A program made the translations under genes and the position numbers. A DNA stretch of 59,637 bases from Verrucomicrobiota bacterium (GTDB lineage: Bacteria; Verrucomicrobiota; Verrucomicrobiia; Chthoniobacterales; JAFAMB01), in contig JAFBAP010000089.1 of NCBI GenBank assembly GCA_019247695.1, forward strand, positions 1-59,637, read 5' to 3'. Shown in pieces: positions 25,279 to 34,556 of this stretch. A model generated the notes under the pieces. That model saw only the letters and a list, made by a program, of their open reading frames with translations. It was not told the DNA's origin and did no database searches. Each line of letters opens with the position of its first letter. The stretch's first letter is position 1.

Positions 25279-26304
25279 TCAGATGAGATCGACCTGGGTC
25301 AATTCACTTTTCAGGTAGGCGTAATAAATCGGCGCGGCGATCAACCCCTGGATGCCAAAGGCCGCCTCCATGACAAACATCGCGATCAACAACTCCCAGG
25401 CGCGCGCGTGAATTCTCGAGCCGACAATTTTCGCATTCAGAAAATACTCGAGCTTATGGATCAGGATCAGGAAGACCAGGGCGGCGATTCCGGCCGACAG
25501 GGAGACCGAAACGGCCACGATCGTGACGATGGAGTTGGAGATCAGGTTTCCGAACACCGGGAGCAGACCTGTGATGAACGTGATGACAACCAGGGCTTTG
25601 GACAGGGGCAGGTGAATTCCAAAGAGCGGCAGAATGATCAGCACGAAAATTCCGGTGAGGCAGGTGTTCAGCGCTGAAATCCGCACCTGGGCTACCATGA
25701 TCCGCCGGAAAGCGTCGGCGAACCGGCTGATTCGTTCCGTGCAGGCTGCCGACAAGGCTTTAGGCCGGGGACCGGGGCGCTGTTCACGCAGCGAGATCAG
25801 GGCGCCGACAATCATTCCGATAACCGTGTTAAGGAAGAGATGGCTGGCGTCCCGGCTGAAGGTGCCCAGTTCCTGTTTGTGCGCGTCGGCCCAGGATTTT
25901 ACGTAGTCGCGCAGTCCGCCGACGGTATCGGGAAGATCTTCGACCACCGACGGCGGCAGTTTATCGCGGGCATCGTTGAGGATGAGTTGGACCTTGGCGG
26001 CCAGCATCGGCAGGCTCCCGGTATCGCTGCGGAAAAACGCGACCGTGCCCATGATCAAGCCGATCAGCGCGAAAATGGTGACTATAGCCAGGGTCGCAAC
26101 GGCGGCGAGTCGCGCGCGTTCACCCACCAGGCGGCGTTCGAGCAGAGGCGCCAGCCAGGTCACCAGTTCGTAGACGAGCAAGCCTGCAAGCACACCCGCA
26201 AGCAGGTGCAGCTTCAAACAGAAGTATAACGCCAGCCCGGCAAGGACGTAGGAGACAATCCTCGTAACCGCGGTGCGGTCTTGATAAGGGGTGAGCACGT
26301 TCAT
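25279..26304 (-). CDS. AI-2E family transporter/permease
   Basis: The 341-residue membrane protein has about seven or eight hydrophobic segments. It carries the AI-2E/PerM family pattern near the C-terminus: LPLFGIHLPLSKALVV, ITGLLPVFGNLISNS and IVGSRIHARAWELL. A long polar region (about 90-150) separates the first helices from the rest. The family includes Na+/H+ antiporters and the disputed TqsA exporter, so no substrate is assigned. It is the first gene of a likely two-gene operon with yceH. The ATG at 26304 is used; one at 26322 is possible. Confidence 0.85.
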   Translation of the reverse strand: MNVLTPYQDRTAVTRIVSYVLAGLALYFCLKLHLLAGVLAGLLVYELVTWLAPLLERRLVGERARLAAVATLAIVTIFALIGLIMGTVAFFRSDTGSLPMLAAKVQLILNDARDKLPPSVVEDLPDTVGGLRDYVKSWADAHKQELGTFSRDASHLFLNTVIGMIVGALISLREQRPGPRPKALSAACTERISRFADAFRRIMVAQVRISALNTCLTGIFVLIILPLFGIHLPLSKALVVITFITGLLPVFGNLISNSIVTIVAVSVSLSAGIAALVFLILIHKLEYFLNAKIVGSRIHARAWELLIAMFVMEAAFGIQGLIAAPIYYAYLKSELTQVDLI

Positions 26305-26420
26305 AGGCGCGGACAATGACAAACAACTCGTACCGGCGATATGGACCGGTCAAGCTCGCTAAATGTCAAACGATTGCGCGAAGAACGAATAAAACCCATG
26401 GTTGATGGGTGATGCCCGCC

Positions 26421-26741
26421 ATGAAAGAGGACGATAGCGCAGGGGCCGCCGCTCGCGAGGCCGCCGGACAGGCGGCACGGTTTGAAGCCACCGTGACGAA
26501 GGTGCAGCGGCGGCCGTGCTGGTCGTTTGTGGTCGAGGTCGAGGCAGCCGAATTTGCAAGCTTGCAGCCGGGCCAAGGCTTATCGGCAGGGTTAGGCTGG
26601 CTGTTGGTCAGCGGGACGCGGGCGGGCGAAACGAGCGTTCGTTTCCGCGGGTTTGGCCATCCCAAGTTGGCCGTCGGGGAAAAAATTGTCATCCATGCGG
26701 AGCCGGTACGACCGTCCCGCAAGCGGCCAAACCTTGACTGA
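26421..26741 (+). CDS. Small hypothetical protein
   Basis: This 106-residue protein reads MKEDDSAGAAAREAAG and then a beta-rich region (FEATVTKVQRRPCWSFVVEVEA). The end, GEKIVIHAEPVRPSRKR, is basic. I recognise no family. There is no signal peptide. It sits 65 bases upstream of the S41 protease on the same strand; a minus-strand frame (26366-27040) covers the same DNA but crosses the protease 5' end and is less credible. Confidence 0.5.
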   Translation: MKEDDSAGAAAREAAGQAARFEATVTKVQRRPCWSFVVEVEAAEFASLQPGQGLSAGLGWLLVSGTRAGETSVRFRGFGHPKLAVGEKIVIHAEPVRPSRKRPNLD

Positions 26742-26806
26742 TCGCCGGCCGGGGTTGCCTTATAACGATTCTGGCGCAGGACCAGAGCTGTGCTAGCCTC
26801 GCTAGA

Positions 26807-28078
26807 ATGAGGAAGCGCCCGTTGGTTTTTGCCTGTATCGTGCTGGAGCTGGCCGTGGGCTTGGCGCTGCTCTCGGCGGCCCCGGTTGCGCCGGCGCTCG
26901 ATGAACTCGCGCAAGCCACCTTGATTTTCAGCCGGGTGTTGCAGATTGTCCGCCAGGATTACATCAGCCCCGACAAGACAAGCTACCGCGACCTGATCTA
27001 TGGGGCCCTTCGCGGCGTCGTCCGGCACCTCGATCCCCACTGCGAATTCTACGATCCTGCAGCTTACCGGCAGGAACGGTACGAAAGCCGCGGGGAGATG
27101 AGCGGTTTGGGCATCGTGGTCGCACAGGTCTCCGGTAATTTCACCGTGGTCTCGTCTATCGAGAACGCCCCCGCCGCTCGCGCCGGCGTGCAGAGCGGCG
27201 ACCAGATTACGGCCGTCAACGGGACGACCACGCGCGGGTTGACGTTCGATAAACTCGGACGCTTGCTCAACGGTGAGCCTGGTCAGACCGTGAAGCTGGA
27301 CCTGTTTCGTCCCGCAACCAGACAGAGCTGGCAGCTCGAGATAAAACGTCAGGTGGTCCAGGTGCCTAGCGTCCGGGATACCCGCGTGATCCGGGCCGGT
27401 AACTCCGAACCTGTTCAGATCGGCTACTTGCGTGTGACCGAATTCGTGGCACGAACGGCCGAAGAGATCAGGCAGAAAGTCGATGAGTTCAAGTCATCGG
27501 GTATCGCTGCCCTGATCGTGGATTTGCGTTTCAACCCCGGCGGCCTCGTTAACAGTGCGGTGGAGACCAGCGCTCTCTTTTTGCCGGCTAAAACCGCGGT
27601 GGTTTCAACGGAGGGCCGAGACGGCAGCAATCGCCAGGAGCTGACCACGCCCGACCACGATGGGCCCTTTATGACGCTGCCGGTCGCGATCCTGGTAAAC
27701 GGTGAAACGGCCAGCGCAGCAGAGATCGTGACCGGCGCGCTGCAGGACTGGGCTCACGCCATCGTCGTCGGGGAACCCACTTTTGGCAAAGGCGTCATCC
27801 AGAGCGAGGTGCCGCTTCCGGATGGCTCTGCCATTAAGTTTACAACGGCCGAATATTTCACCCCCAAACACAATGCGATCGAGTGCCGGGGCGTCACCCC
27901 AAACATCCTCGCCCCATTGTCCATCATGCAGGAACGCGGCCTTCTGCTCCAGGACCGTGGAGCTTACCTGAATGCGGATGAGAAGGATCTGGTGTCCAAT
28001 TTCTCTGATGAACCGTTGGCTCGAGCCCTGGATGCGCTCCACGGCTACCTTACCTACCAGGTAAAATCCAAAGGGTGA
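26807..28078 (+). CDS. C-terminal processing peptidase, S41 family
   Basis: The 423-residue protease has an N-terminal signal or anchor (residues 6-27), a helical lead-in, a PDZ domain (about 98-180, with GLGIVVAQ and AGVQSGDQITAVNG) and an S41 catalytic domain. The catalytic serine is Ser303 in NGETASAAE and the general base Lys328 in TFGKGV. It would cleave C-terminal tails of periplasmic proteins or act in envelope maturation. It ends 17 bases from the convergent ABC-F gene. Confidence 0.93.
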   Translation: MRKRPLVFACIVLELAVGLALLSAAPVAPALDELAQATLIFSRVLQIVRQDYISPDKTSYRDLIYGALRGVVRHLDPHCEFYDPAAYRQERYESRGEMSGLGIVVAQVSGNFTVVSSIENAPAARAGVQSGDQITAVNGTTTRGLTFDKLGRLLNGEPGQTVKLDLFRPATRQSWQLEIKRQVVQVPSVRDTRVIRAGNSEPVQIGYLRVTEFVARTAEEIRQKVDEFKSSGIAALIVDLRFNPGGLVNSAVETSALFLPAKTAVVSTEGRDGSNRQELTTPDHDGPFMTLPVAILVNGETASAAEIVTGALQDWAHAIVVGEPTFGKGVIQSEVPLPDGSAIKFTTAEYFTPKHNAIECRGVTPNILAPLSIMQERGLLLQDRGAYLNADEKDLVSNFSDEPLARALDALHGYLTYQVKSKG

Positions 28079-28095
28079 GTCCGAGGCAGCCCGGT

Positions 28096-30027
28096 CTACC
28101 CGGAATCCGGCTCGGGAAGGGTCCGGTCTGTTTGGCTGCCGGCGCGAATGGCCTCAAGTTCGCCCCAGCGAGCGTAGAGGCGTTCAATCTCGGCCCGGGC
28201 ATGGGCGAGCTTCTGTTCCAGCTCAAGCCGTTGCATCCCGTACTTGCGGAAGAAATCGGGGTCTGTGAATGAACGCTCCACTCGCTCCACCTCCGCTTCA
28301 GCCGCCAGGATTTGCTCTTCCATCTGCGCCAACTCGCGTTCCTCTTTCCAGATTAGCTTACGCGGTTTGCCGGGGGTACATGCGGCAGCCGCACGGCGCG
28401 CCGCGGGCCCCTCCCGCGATCCGGCTTTCGCCGGGGCCGTGGTGTTGTTTTCCCGTTCACCCCGTTTTTGAACGTAGTAATCGTAGTTACCCACGTAGTA
28501 GCGTACCTGGCTGCCCTCCTCGAACACGAGGGTCGCGGTGCACACGCGGTTCAGGAAATACCGGTCATGACTTACCACCATGGCGCTGCCCTCAAATGAT
28601 GTCAGGGCTTCCTCCAGCAGACGCAACGTGCCGAGGTCGAGGTCATTGGTCGGTTCATCCAGGATCAGAACATTGCCGCCGCGGCGCAGGATCTTGGCCA
28701 GGATGACGCGGCTTCGCTCGCCGCCGCTGAGAAGGCTCACCCGCGTGTTGATACGTTCGTCGGTGAACAGAAAGCGCCGCAAATAAGCGCGGGTGGTGAT
28801 CATCTGGCCGCCGAACGGGATGTACTCGCGGCCTTCCCCGACCTCCTCCCAGACGGTTCGTTCGTCGTCCAACTGCGTCCGGCCCTGGTCCACGTAGTTG
28901 ATGATCGTGCGAGGCCCGAGGCGCACGATTCCTCCCGCGGGCCTAACCTCGCCTAAAATCGCTTTCAACAGGCTTGATTTGCCGGCACCGTTCCGGCCAA
29001 CGACGCCCAGCCGTTCACCCGGCTTAAGTTCGAAACTGAGGTGGCGGAAAAGGATCTGCCCGCCCATCTCGAGGGTGAGGTCGTCCGCTTCGATCACGCG
29101 CTCGCTCAGCGGCGGCGGCGGCGGGATGACCAGTTCCACGTCGATTTCAGGCTCCGGCGGCTTCCGGTCGGCCAGTTCAAAGTAACGGGCAACGCGGTCG
29201 ACGGACTTGGTCCGGCGCGCGCTGGGATTCTTTCGAACCCAGGCCAGCTCCTGTTTGAGAAATTTCTGGCGCTTCCGCTCCAGCTGCTCCTCCGCGGCCT
29301 GGCGCTCGGCTCGCCCGAGCAGGTAATCGGTGTAATTGCCCTCGTAGGAGGCAAATTGCCCGCGGGCCAGCTCCACGATCCTGGTCGCTGCGCGGTCGAG
29401 AAAATAGCGGTCGTGGGTAACAAAAAGACAGGTTCCCGGGTACCGCTGAAGAAAATCCTCCAACCATTCGATGGAGGAAGGATCGAGGTGGTTGGTCGGT
29501 TCGTCGAGGATGAGCAGGTCAGGTCGACCCAGTAAAGCGCGGCAGAATAATACCCGCCGCTGTTCGCCGCCCGAAAGGGTTCGGACGAGGCGGCCCGGTT
29601 CAGGCGCGTGCAGATCATTCACCAAAGCCCGAAGCCGGCTCTCGAGATTCCAGCCGTCAGCCCGACTGATCAGATCGAACAGACGCGCGCTCTCCGGAGA
29701 ATCGGAAGGGGTACGCTCATATTCCGCAATCCAATCCCGGACGCGTCGGGCGCCGGACAGCACGTTCTCCTCCACGGTCTTGTCCGGCTCCAGGTTTAAC
29801 GTTTGCGAAACGAACCCGATCGATAAATCCCGGCGGCGCGCAACGGTTCCTGTATCGGGGGACAGTTCGCCGGCAACGATCTTCAGAAAAGTCGATTTGC
29901 CGACGCCGTTGCGCCCGATCAGGCCGACCCGTTCCTGTTCGTCGAGGTTAAACGTCGCATTTTCCAGGATAATCTGCGCCCCGTACTTTACGGATGCGTC
30001 GCTGACGCTCACGACCGAACTCGGCAT
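28096..30027 (-). CDS. uup: ABC-F ATPase (Uup-like)
   Basis: The 643-residue cytosolic protein has two ABC ATPase domains and no membrane segment. The first has GRNGVGKST, LSGGEQRRV and LLILDEPTNHLDP; the second has GRNGAGKSS, LSGGERSRV and LILDEPTNDLD. A linker between them (about 235-310) is charged. A C-terminal coiled coil (about 560-630, EERELAQMEEQILAAEAEVERV in part) is typical of Uup, which binds DNA or ribosomes. ABC-F proteins modulate translation at the ribosome. The ATG at 30027 starts the conserved region. Confidence 0.92.
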   Translation of the reverse strand: MPSSVVSVSDASVKYGAQIILENATFNLDEQERVGLIGRNGVGKSTFLKIVAGELSPDTGTVARRRDLSIGFVSQTLNLEPDKTVEENVLSGARRVRDWIAEYERTPSDSPESARLFDLISRADGWNLESRLRALVNDLHAPEPGRLVRTLSGGEQRRVLFCRALLGRPDLLILDEPTNHLDPSSIEWLEDFLQRYPGTCLFVTHDRYFLDRAATRIVELARGQFASYEGNYTDYLLGRAERQAAEEQLERKRQKFLKQELAWVRKNPSARRTKSVDRVARYFELADRKPPEPEIDVELVIPPPPPLSERVIEADDLTLEMGGQILFRHLSFELKPGERLGVVGRNGAGKSSLLKAILGEVRPAGGIVRLGPRTIINYVDQGRTQLDDERTVWEEVGEGREYIPFGGQMITTRAYLRRFLFTDERINTRVSLLSGGERSRVILAKILRRGGNVLILDEPTNDLDLGTLRLLEEALTSFEGSAMVVSHDRYFLNRVCTATLVFEEGSQVRYYVGNYDYYVQKRGERENNTTAPAKAGSREGPAARRAAAACTPGKPRKLIWKEERELAQMEEQILAAEAEVERVERSFTDPDFFRKYGMQRLELEQKLAHARAEIERLYARWGELEAIRAGSQTDRTLPEPDSG

Positions 30028-30066
30028 GGGCGCACCTTTACCGCGCACTCACGAAGGCGCAACGCC

Positions 30067-30684
30067 TTACTCCCTCGGGCGCAGCTTCATGGCGTCCAGG
30101 AGTTCCGGAGTGATCTCGCCGGTGACGGGCAACCCGTGGTCCCGCTGGTACTCACGAATAGCACGGCGGGTCCCGGCCCCAATCACGCCGTCCAGCGGCC
30201 CCTGATAGTAGCCGTGGCGCGCCAGTTCAGCCTGGACCGCCACCCCGAGGTTCGGCCTGCCCGGGCGCTGATTAACCGCCGCCTGGTAGTCGTAACCGGG
30301 ATCGTAACCGTAGTAGTCGTAATTGTACCCATAGGGGTAACCGTACCAGTAGGGATAACCGTAGTCGTAAAACCCGAACGGGTAGCCGAAGAAGCCGACA
30401 TCGACAAATCTGTGCCGGTACCGGTCATACCGATAATAGTGGCCATTACGGCCGTGCATAAAACCTGAACGGTACGCACCCCGAAAACCGGCTACCCCCC
30501 GGAAAGCAGGCGAACCGCGGAAGGCGACCGCCCCGTGACCATTGGCACCTGCAGGCATGGCACCGTGAAATCCTCCGCCATGGAAACCCCCGCCGTTAAA
30601 TCCGCCCGCCCCGACCGCGATCGCGGAAGACGTCAGCCAAGCACCAAACAGGGCAACCCCAGCTAACTGAGTGACCAATTTCAT
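30067..30684 (-). CDS. Secreted Gly/Tyr-rich protein with peptidoglycan-binding domain
   Basis: The 205-residue protein starts with a signal peptide (MKLVTQLAGVALFGAWLTSS, cleavage near SAIA). It has Gly/His/Phe-rich repeats (GGGFHGGGFHG), a Tyr-rich stretch (YPYWYGYPYGYNYDYYG) and a C-terminal PG_binding_1 domain (about 150-203) with AVQAELARHGYYQGPLDG and AIREYQRDHGLPVTGE. It is probably a periplasmic or cell-surface protein anchored on peptidoglycan. It resembles two other low-complexity secreted proteins in the window. It lies 39 bases upstream of the ABC-F gene on the same strand. Confidence 0.8.
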   Translation of the reverse strand: MKLVTQLAGVALFGAWLTSSAIAVGAGGFNGGGFHGGGFHGAMPAGANGHGAVAFRGSPAFRGVAGFRGAYRSGFMHGRNGHYYRYDRYRHRFVDVGFFGYPFGFYDYGYPYWYGYPYGYNYDYYGYDPGYDYQAAVNQRPGRPNLGVAVQAELARHGYYQGPLDGVIGAGTRRAIREYQRDHGLPVTGEITPELLDAMKLRPRE

Positions 30685-30758
30685 TGCAAAACGCAAAGTA
30701 TCACCAAATGGAAAAATTACCAGGGGCCCCGGCCGTTCAACGGCTGCGCCAAAGGGGC

Positions 30759-30998
30759 TTAAACCTCCCCGGTCTCATTAATCGTCAGGTCCTGATCGGC
30801 CGGTCGCGCGGCGGGGTCCGTTTCTTCGGGCGGCAACTCGCTCGCATCATCCTCCGCCAGGGACGCGTCACCCCTGGGCGCGATCCGGCCCGAGCTGGAG
30901 AAAGGTTCCTCGAGCGGGTCAGTCACTTCCCCAGGGGATTCCGCCAGATTCTCATAACCTTCCCAATTGGGGTTGGGATCATCCGGGTAAACGTTCAT
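30759..30998 (-). CDS. Small acidic hypothetical protein
   Basis: This 79-residue protein (MNVYPDDPNPNWEGYENLAESPGEV...) is rich in Asp, Glu and Pro and has no hydrophobic segment. No family is recognised. It could be an intrinsically disordered cytosolic protein. It lies upstream of the peptidoglycan-binding protein gene by 74 bases on the same strand. Coding status is moderately supported by the consistent acidic composition. Confidence 0.45.
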   Translation of the reverse strand: MNVYPDDPNPNWEGYENLAESPGEVTDPLEEPFSSSGRIAPRGDASLAEDDASELPPEETDPAARPADQDLTINETGEV

Positions 30999-31226
30999 GT
31001 AGAGTTGATCGCAACGGGCCCGGACCGTGGTCGGGTCCTCCCCCGGAAGAGGCCAGCGAGTTCCGGCCCGGTTTCGATCGGTGTGACGGTGTGATAATCG
31101 CAGTTGCCATCACGCGGCTAAACCGGTAAGGAAATTCGCGGAAGCCAGCTTCGGCGTACTGGTGATTCTGGCGCCCCTGCGATTGAGGGGGTATTGCATA
31201 GAGCACCCTGGAATTGAAAACACAAA

Positions 31227-32321
31227 ATGATCCGAGCCCTCTGTTTTGCCGTTCTCCTCTGCGCCTTGCCCGGCCTGCGGGCGGAGCAGGCTGCAGGAAT
31301 CGAAAGCAGCGACGCGAGTGCCGCCGGCAAAGGAATCGCGCCAGCTCCCCTGCAAACGCAATCTGCCGGCGGGCGTGGACAGCTTACGTCCGTTGAGGAA
31401 AACGATGTTTTTACTCCGATCGGCCAGGATCAGCATTACACGCAGGGCGCGAAGATCCTTTACCTTTCTCCGTCGCTTGACCCGAACAGTTGCTGGGCAC
31501 GGCCCTTCGACTGGCTGCATTCAATCTTCCTCTTTGGCCGCCCAGAATTTCCGGATAACCGGATTGAGTGGACCGTGCTCGGCCAAAGCCTTTTTACTCC
31601 GAAGGATCTCAAGCGGTCAGACCCGTCCACCCGGGACCGGCCGTATGCCGGATGGCTGTACACGGGCGTCAATTTTATTCAGGACGACGACAGCCGGGAA
31701 CTGACGTCGTTTGAACTGTTGGGCGGGGTCGTGGGCTCGTACGCCCTCGGTCGCCAGACCCAGAACGACTTTCACGTGTTTGAGGGCAGTTCCAAAGCGA
31801 AGGGCTGGGGTCATCAACTCAGGAACGAGCCCGCCCTTGTGGCCTCGTGGGAGCGCAAATGGCGCCTGATCCATGAGTTCGGCAACCATTTCGGCGTTGA
31901 ATTCATCCCGGATGCCGGCATCAGCGTGGGCAACGTTTTTGACTACGCCGAGGCGGGGGGCCTTTTCCGATGGGGTCGCGGCCTCAAAGCCAATTGGGGT
32001 CCGGATTTCATCCGGCCCGGCTACTCCGGCACCTCGTATTTCTCGCCGGAGCGCGGCGGCACGGATTTTGGGTTCAATCTCTACACCGGATTCCAAGGGC
32101 GCGCGATCGCCCGCAACATCTTCCTTGATGGCAACACCTTTGCGAACAGCCGCAGCGTTTCCAAGGTCCCGGTTGTGGGTGACGCCTTCGTCGGCGCGCA
32201 ACTTTACTACAAAGATTGGGTTCGCCTGGGCTTTTCGCTGCTCGTGCGGAGCCCCGAATTCTACCACCAGCAGGGCGTCGACCTTTTCGGCAGCTTCAAT
32301 TTCGGGTTTACCGTCTTCTAG
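31227..32321 (+). CDS. lpxR: Outer-membrane LpxR-like lipid A deacylase (DUF2219)
   Basis: The 364-residue protein has a signal peptide (cleavage near LRAEQ, residue 19) and the LpxR pattern: VEENDVF and HYTQGAKILY near 57-78, DRPYAGWLYTG around 138-148, GWGHQLRNEP near 190-199, and amphipathic strands ending in Phe (FNFGFTVF), a classic beta-barrel C-terminus. LpxR removes the 3'-linked acyl chain of lipid A in other bacteria; the substrate here is inferred. The Asn, Thr and Tyr positions of the LpxR active region are plausible, but I cannot verify all residues by eye. Confidence 0.85.
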   Translation: MIRALCFAVLLCALPGLRAEQAAGIESSDASAAGKGIAPAPLQTQSAGGRGQLTSVEENDVFTPIGQDQHYTQGAKILYLSPSLDPNSCWARPFDWLHSIFLFGRPEFPDNRIEWTVLGQSLFTPKDLKRSDPSTRDRPYAGWLYTGVNFIQDDDSRELTSFELLGGVVGSYALGRQTQNDFHVFEGSSKAKGWGHQLRNEPALVASWERKWRLIHEFGNHFGVEFIPDAGISVGNVFDYAEAGGLFRWGRGLKANWGPDFIRPGYSGTSYFSPERGGTDFGFNLYTGFQGRAIARNIFLDGNTFANSRSVSKVPVVGDAFVGAQLYYKDWVRLGFSLLVRSPEFYHQQGVDLFGSFNFGFTVF

Positions 32322-32528
32322 AATGCCACTAATGCCACAAGCGGAAAAATGCCACAAATGGAAGAAAGCTCCTTGTTCGCGGCATTCCCTGGCAATCTAT
32401 AACCGCGCCGGTGACATTTCCTGATTCCTTGTCCGTGCGGTCTCCGGAAGGAACGTCCCGATCAGTTCTCGTCCATTTGCGGCATTTACTCGACACTCGA
32501 CGCTCGACACCCGCCACGCTCCTGCGTC
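32322..32528. repeat. Intergenic repeat with three F copies and G heptamers
   Basis: Directly after the stop, F is repeated as AATGCCACTAATGCCACA and again AATGCCACAAATGG (32323-32361), a clear 9-base period. The middle (32362-32480) is mostly unique. The right end has GCGGCATT and ACTCGACACTCGACG (32480-32510). The two flanking genes are convergent. Confidence 0.8.
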
Positions 32529-33218
32529 TCACTGTCCGGTGAAGCTGATTGCACGGCCGAAACGTTGGCCGACGGCTGCGGGCCGGGCAGGGATGCCGGC
32601 GAAGCTGGGCATGGCATAACCACTCAGGGCAACGACCACGGTCTGAGGGGAGCGTTTGAGCACGCGGTGGGAATCAAGGAACTGGGTCGGATCGGCATAG
32701 TTGGAATAGTCCCCGGCAAATCCGGTATGCACGACGCCGATGGTCAGGTTGTGGTGGATTTCGAAATGCAGGTGCGGAGGGTAGAGCCCATGGGCCGTGC
32801 CGATCGTCCCAATCTGCTGGCCGCGCGTCACCCGCTGACCCTCGCTCACCAGGATCCGATCGAGATGCCCGTATAAGGAGTCAACGTATTGCACCCGGCC
32901 GTCCTCGAGAAATGCGTGCCGGATCACCACCGCATTGCCCCATGCGCGCCGGAAGTCGCGGGCAAGCGTCACGACGCCCGTTCCGACGCTGTAAACCGGG
33001 TTGCGGAACGCGACGCCACTTCCCTCCTGCCGAACCCAATCTTCACCGAGATGACCGTGCGGCGTGAAGCCGCGGGATTTGTAGAACTTCTCCGCATTCG
33101 GTTTTCCCACCGGGTAATCGAAGCCATCCGTCAATTGAGTTGATACCTCGGTTAACTGGGCGTTGACCAGGGGTGCAAACGCGATAGTGAGGCCGACGAG
33201 AAGGAACAAGCCCGACAT
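32529..33218 (-). CDS. M23 family metallopeptidase (LytM-type endopeptidase)
   Basis: The 229-residue protein has a signal peptide (cleavage probably after VNA at 20) and an M23 domain. The zinc motifs are HLGED (His56, Asp60), YGHLD (His118) and HLHFE (His149, His151). Such enzymes cut peptidoglycan cross-bridges in the periplasm. The HxGxD, H and HxH ligand set appears complete, so it is likely active rather than a degenerate LytM regulator. It is next to the lipid A deacylase-like gene and may belong to envelope remodelling. Confidence 0.9.
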   Translation of the reverse strand: MSGLFLLVGLTIAFAPLVNAQLTEVSTQLTDGFDYPVGKPNAEKFYKSRGFTPHGHLGEDWVRQEGSGVAFRNPVYSVGTGVVTLARDFRRAWGNAVVIRHAFLEDGRVQYVDSLYGHLDRILVSEGQRVTRGQQIGTIGTAHGLYPPHLHFEIHHNLTIGVVHTGFAGDYSNYADPTQFLDSHRVLKRSPQTVVVALSGYAMPSFAGIPARPAAVGQRFGRAISFTGQ

Positions 33219-33461
33219 GGCCGAAGCTAGTATCGGGGTTTAGCGCCCAGGGCAAGTCCCAATGACGCATTTTTGTCGAAAAACAGGTAAATCGGACGAT
33301 TACTGACGCGATTTCTTCCGATTGACGGTCTGGATAGCAGAAAAACGTCCGCACCTGCGTTGCGCCGGATCGTCCGGCCCGTTCGTCAAACCGGACGCGC
33401 AAGTATGTTCACCCGCTGAGCATTCGCTCAACCGGCAGACGCTGCCGGGCTCAAAAAGGAG

Positions 33462-34526
33462 ATGGACTTTTCGCGTTCCGGCGGGAACGATGGACGGCTT
33501 GTGGCTCCGCGCAACGGACTCCTGGCTGCCGGCAACTGGATCGTCGATCACGTCAAGATGATCGACGCTTGGCCGAGCCAGGACACGCTCGTCAACATTG
33601 AAGCAGAGCAGGACGGCACCGGGGGCGCTCCGTTTAACGTGCTGGTTGATCTGGCCCGGCTCGGGGCGGATTTTCCGCTCGCCGGCGCCGGCCTGGTAGG
33701 AATGGACGGGCCCGGCGACTGGGTAATCAAGACCTGCGCGGATTACGGCATCGATACCTCGTTGATCGTGCGCACCGATCGAGCCCCCACCTCCTATACG
33801 GACGTGATGACGGTGAAGGGCACGGGCCGGCGCACCTTTTTCCATCAACGCGGCGCGAACGCGTTGTTCGATGCGGACATGCTGGATCTGTCCACCTCAA
33901 CGGCGCGATTTTTTCACCTGGGCTACCTCATGCTTCTGGACCGGCTCGACGGGCCGGGTAACCGGCGGGCAACCCGGAGCGCGGAACTCCTTGAGCGTGC
34001 GGTGACCTCTGGCTTCCAAACTTCGGTCGACTTGGTGAGCGATGAACGCCAGGACCGGTACGCCAGCGTTGTCCATCCGACGCTGCCCTACGCCGACGTG
34101 CTGTTCCTTAATGAGATTGAGGCGGAACGCGTCGTCTCTCGCCGGATCAGGCGCGCCGAGGCCATCGATGTACCGGCGCTGATCGATGCCGCCCGGCGGT
34201 TGCTTGCAGCCGGTGTGAGACGCTGGGTCGTGGTGCATTTTCCCGAAGGTGTACTGGCCGTCGGCAGGCCGGATACGGTCCTGTTTCAACCCAGCGTCAA
34301 TTTCCCGGCGGAATCAATCCGAGGGTCTGCAGGTGCGGGTGATGCCCTCGCCGCCGGCGTGCTGCTTGGTCTGCATCAGGGAGTCCCCATGCAGGACGCA
34401 CTTCGATTTGGCGTTTGTGCGGCGGCGGCTTCTCTCCGGTACCCGAGTTGTACTCTGGGCATCAGCCCCTCGTCCGAGTGCCTTGCCTTGGGTGAGCGTT
34501 ACGGGTACCGCCCGGCGCTAACCTAA
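33462..34526 (+). CDS. PfkB-family carbohydrate kinase
   Basis: The 354-residue protein is a ribokinase-like sugar kinase. It contains GLLAAGNWIVDHV at the N-terminus, GGAPFNVLVDLARLG near 53-67 (substrate region), and the anion hole GSAGAGDALAAGVLLG (PfkB signature 2). There the usual Asp-Thr-x-Gly-Ala-Gly-Asp is Gly-Ser-Ala-Gly-Ala-Gly-Asp, with the catalytic Asp kept. An AAAGGAG touching the ATG at 33462 is too close to act as a normal ribosome site, so an in-frame GTG at 33501 is an alternative start. Sugar specificity cannot be told. Confidence 0.85.
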   Translation: MDFSRSGGNDGRLVAPRNGLLAAGNWIVDHVKMIDAWPSQDTLVNIEAEQDGTGGAPFNVLVDLARLGADFPLAGAGLVGMDGPGDWVIKTCADYGIDTSLIVRTDRAPTSYTDVMTVKGTGRRTFFHQRGANALFDADMLDLSTSTARFFHLGYLMLLDRLDGPGNRRATRSAELLERAVTSGFQTSVDLVSDERQDRYASVVHPTLPYADVLFLNEIEAERVVSRRIRRAEAIDVPALIDAARRLLAAGVRRWVVVHFPEGVLAVGRPDTVLFQPSVNFPAESIRGSAGAGDALAAGVLLGLHQGVPMQDALRFGVCAAAASLRYPSCTLGISPSSECLALGERYGYRPALT

Positions 34527-34556
34527 ACCAAACCAACTAAACCAAACCAAATTAAA
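34524..34556. repeat. Short AAACCAA direct repeats
   Basis: Between convergent genes the sequence reads as about five AAACCAA/AACCAAA units with one CT or T interruption. It is A-rich, unlike its surroundings, and does not share a word with the larger repeat set. It may act as part of a terminator region, but no hairpin is evident. Confidence 0.5.

Noticed and set aside
26366-27040. Minus-strand gene opposite the S41 protease start
   Set aside because: It overlaps the protease signal peptide region and has no motif; the plus-strand small gene fits better.
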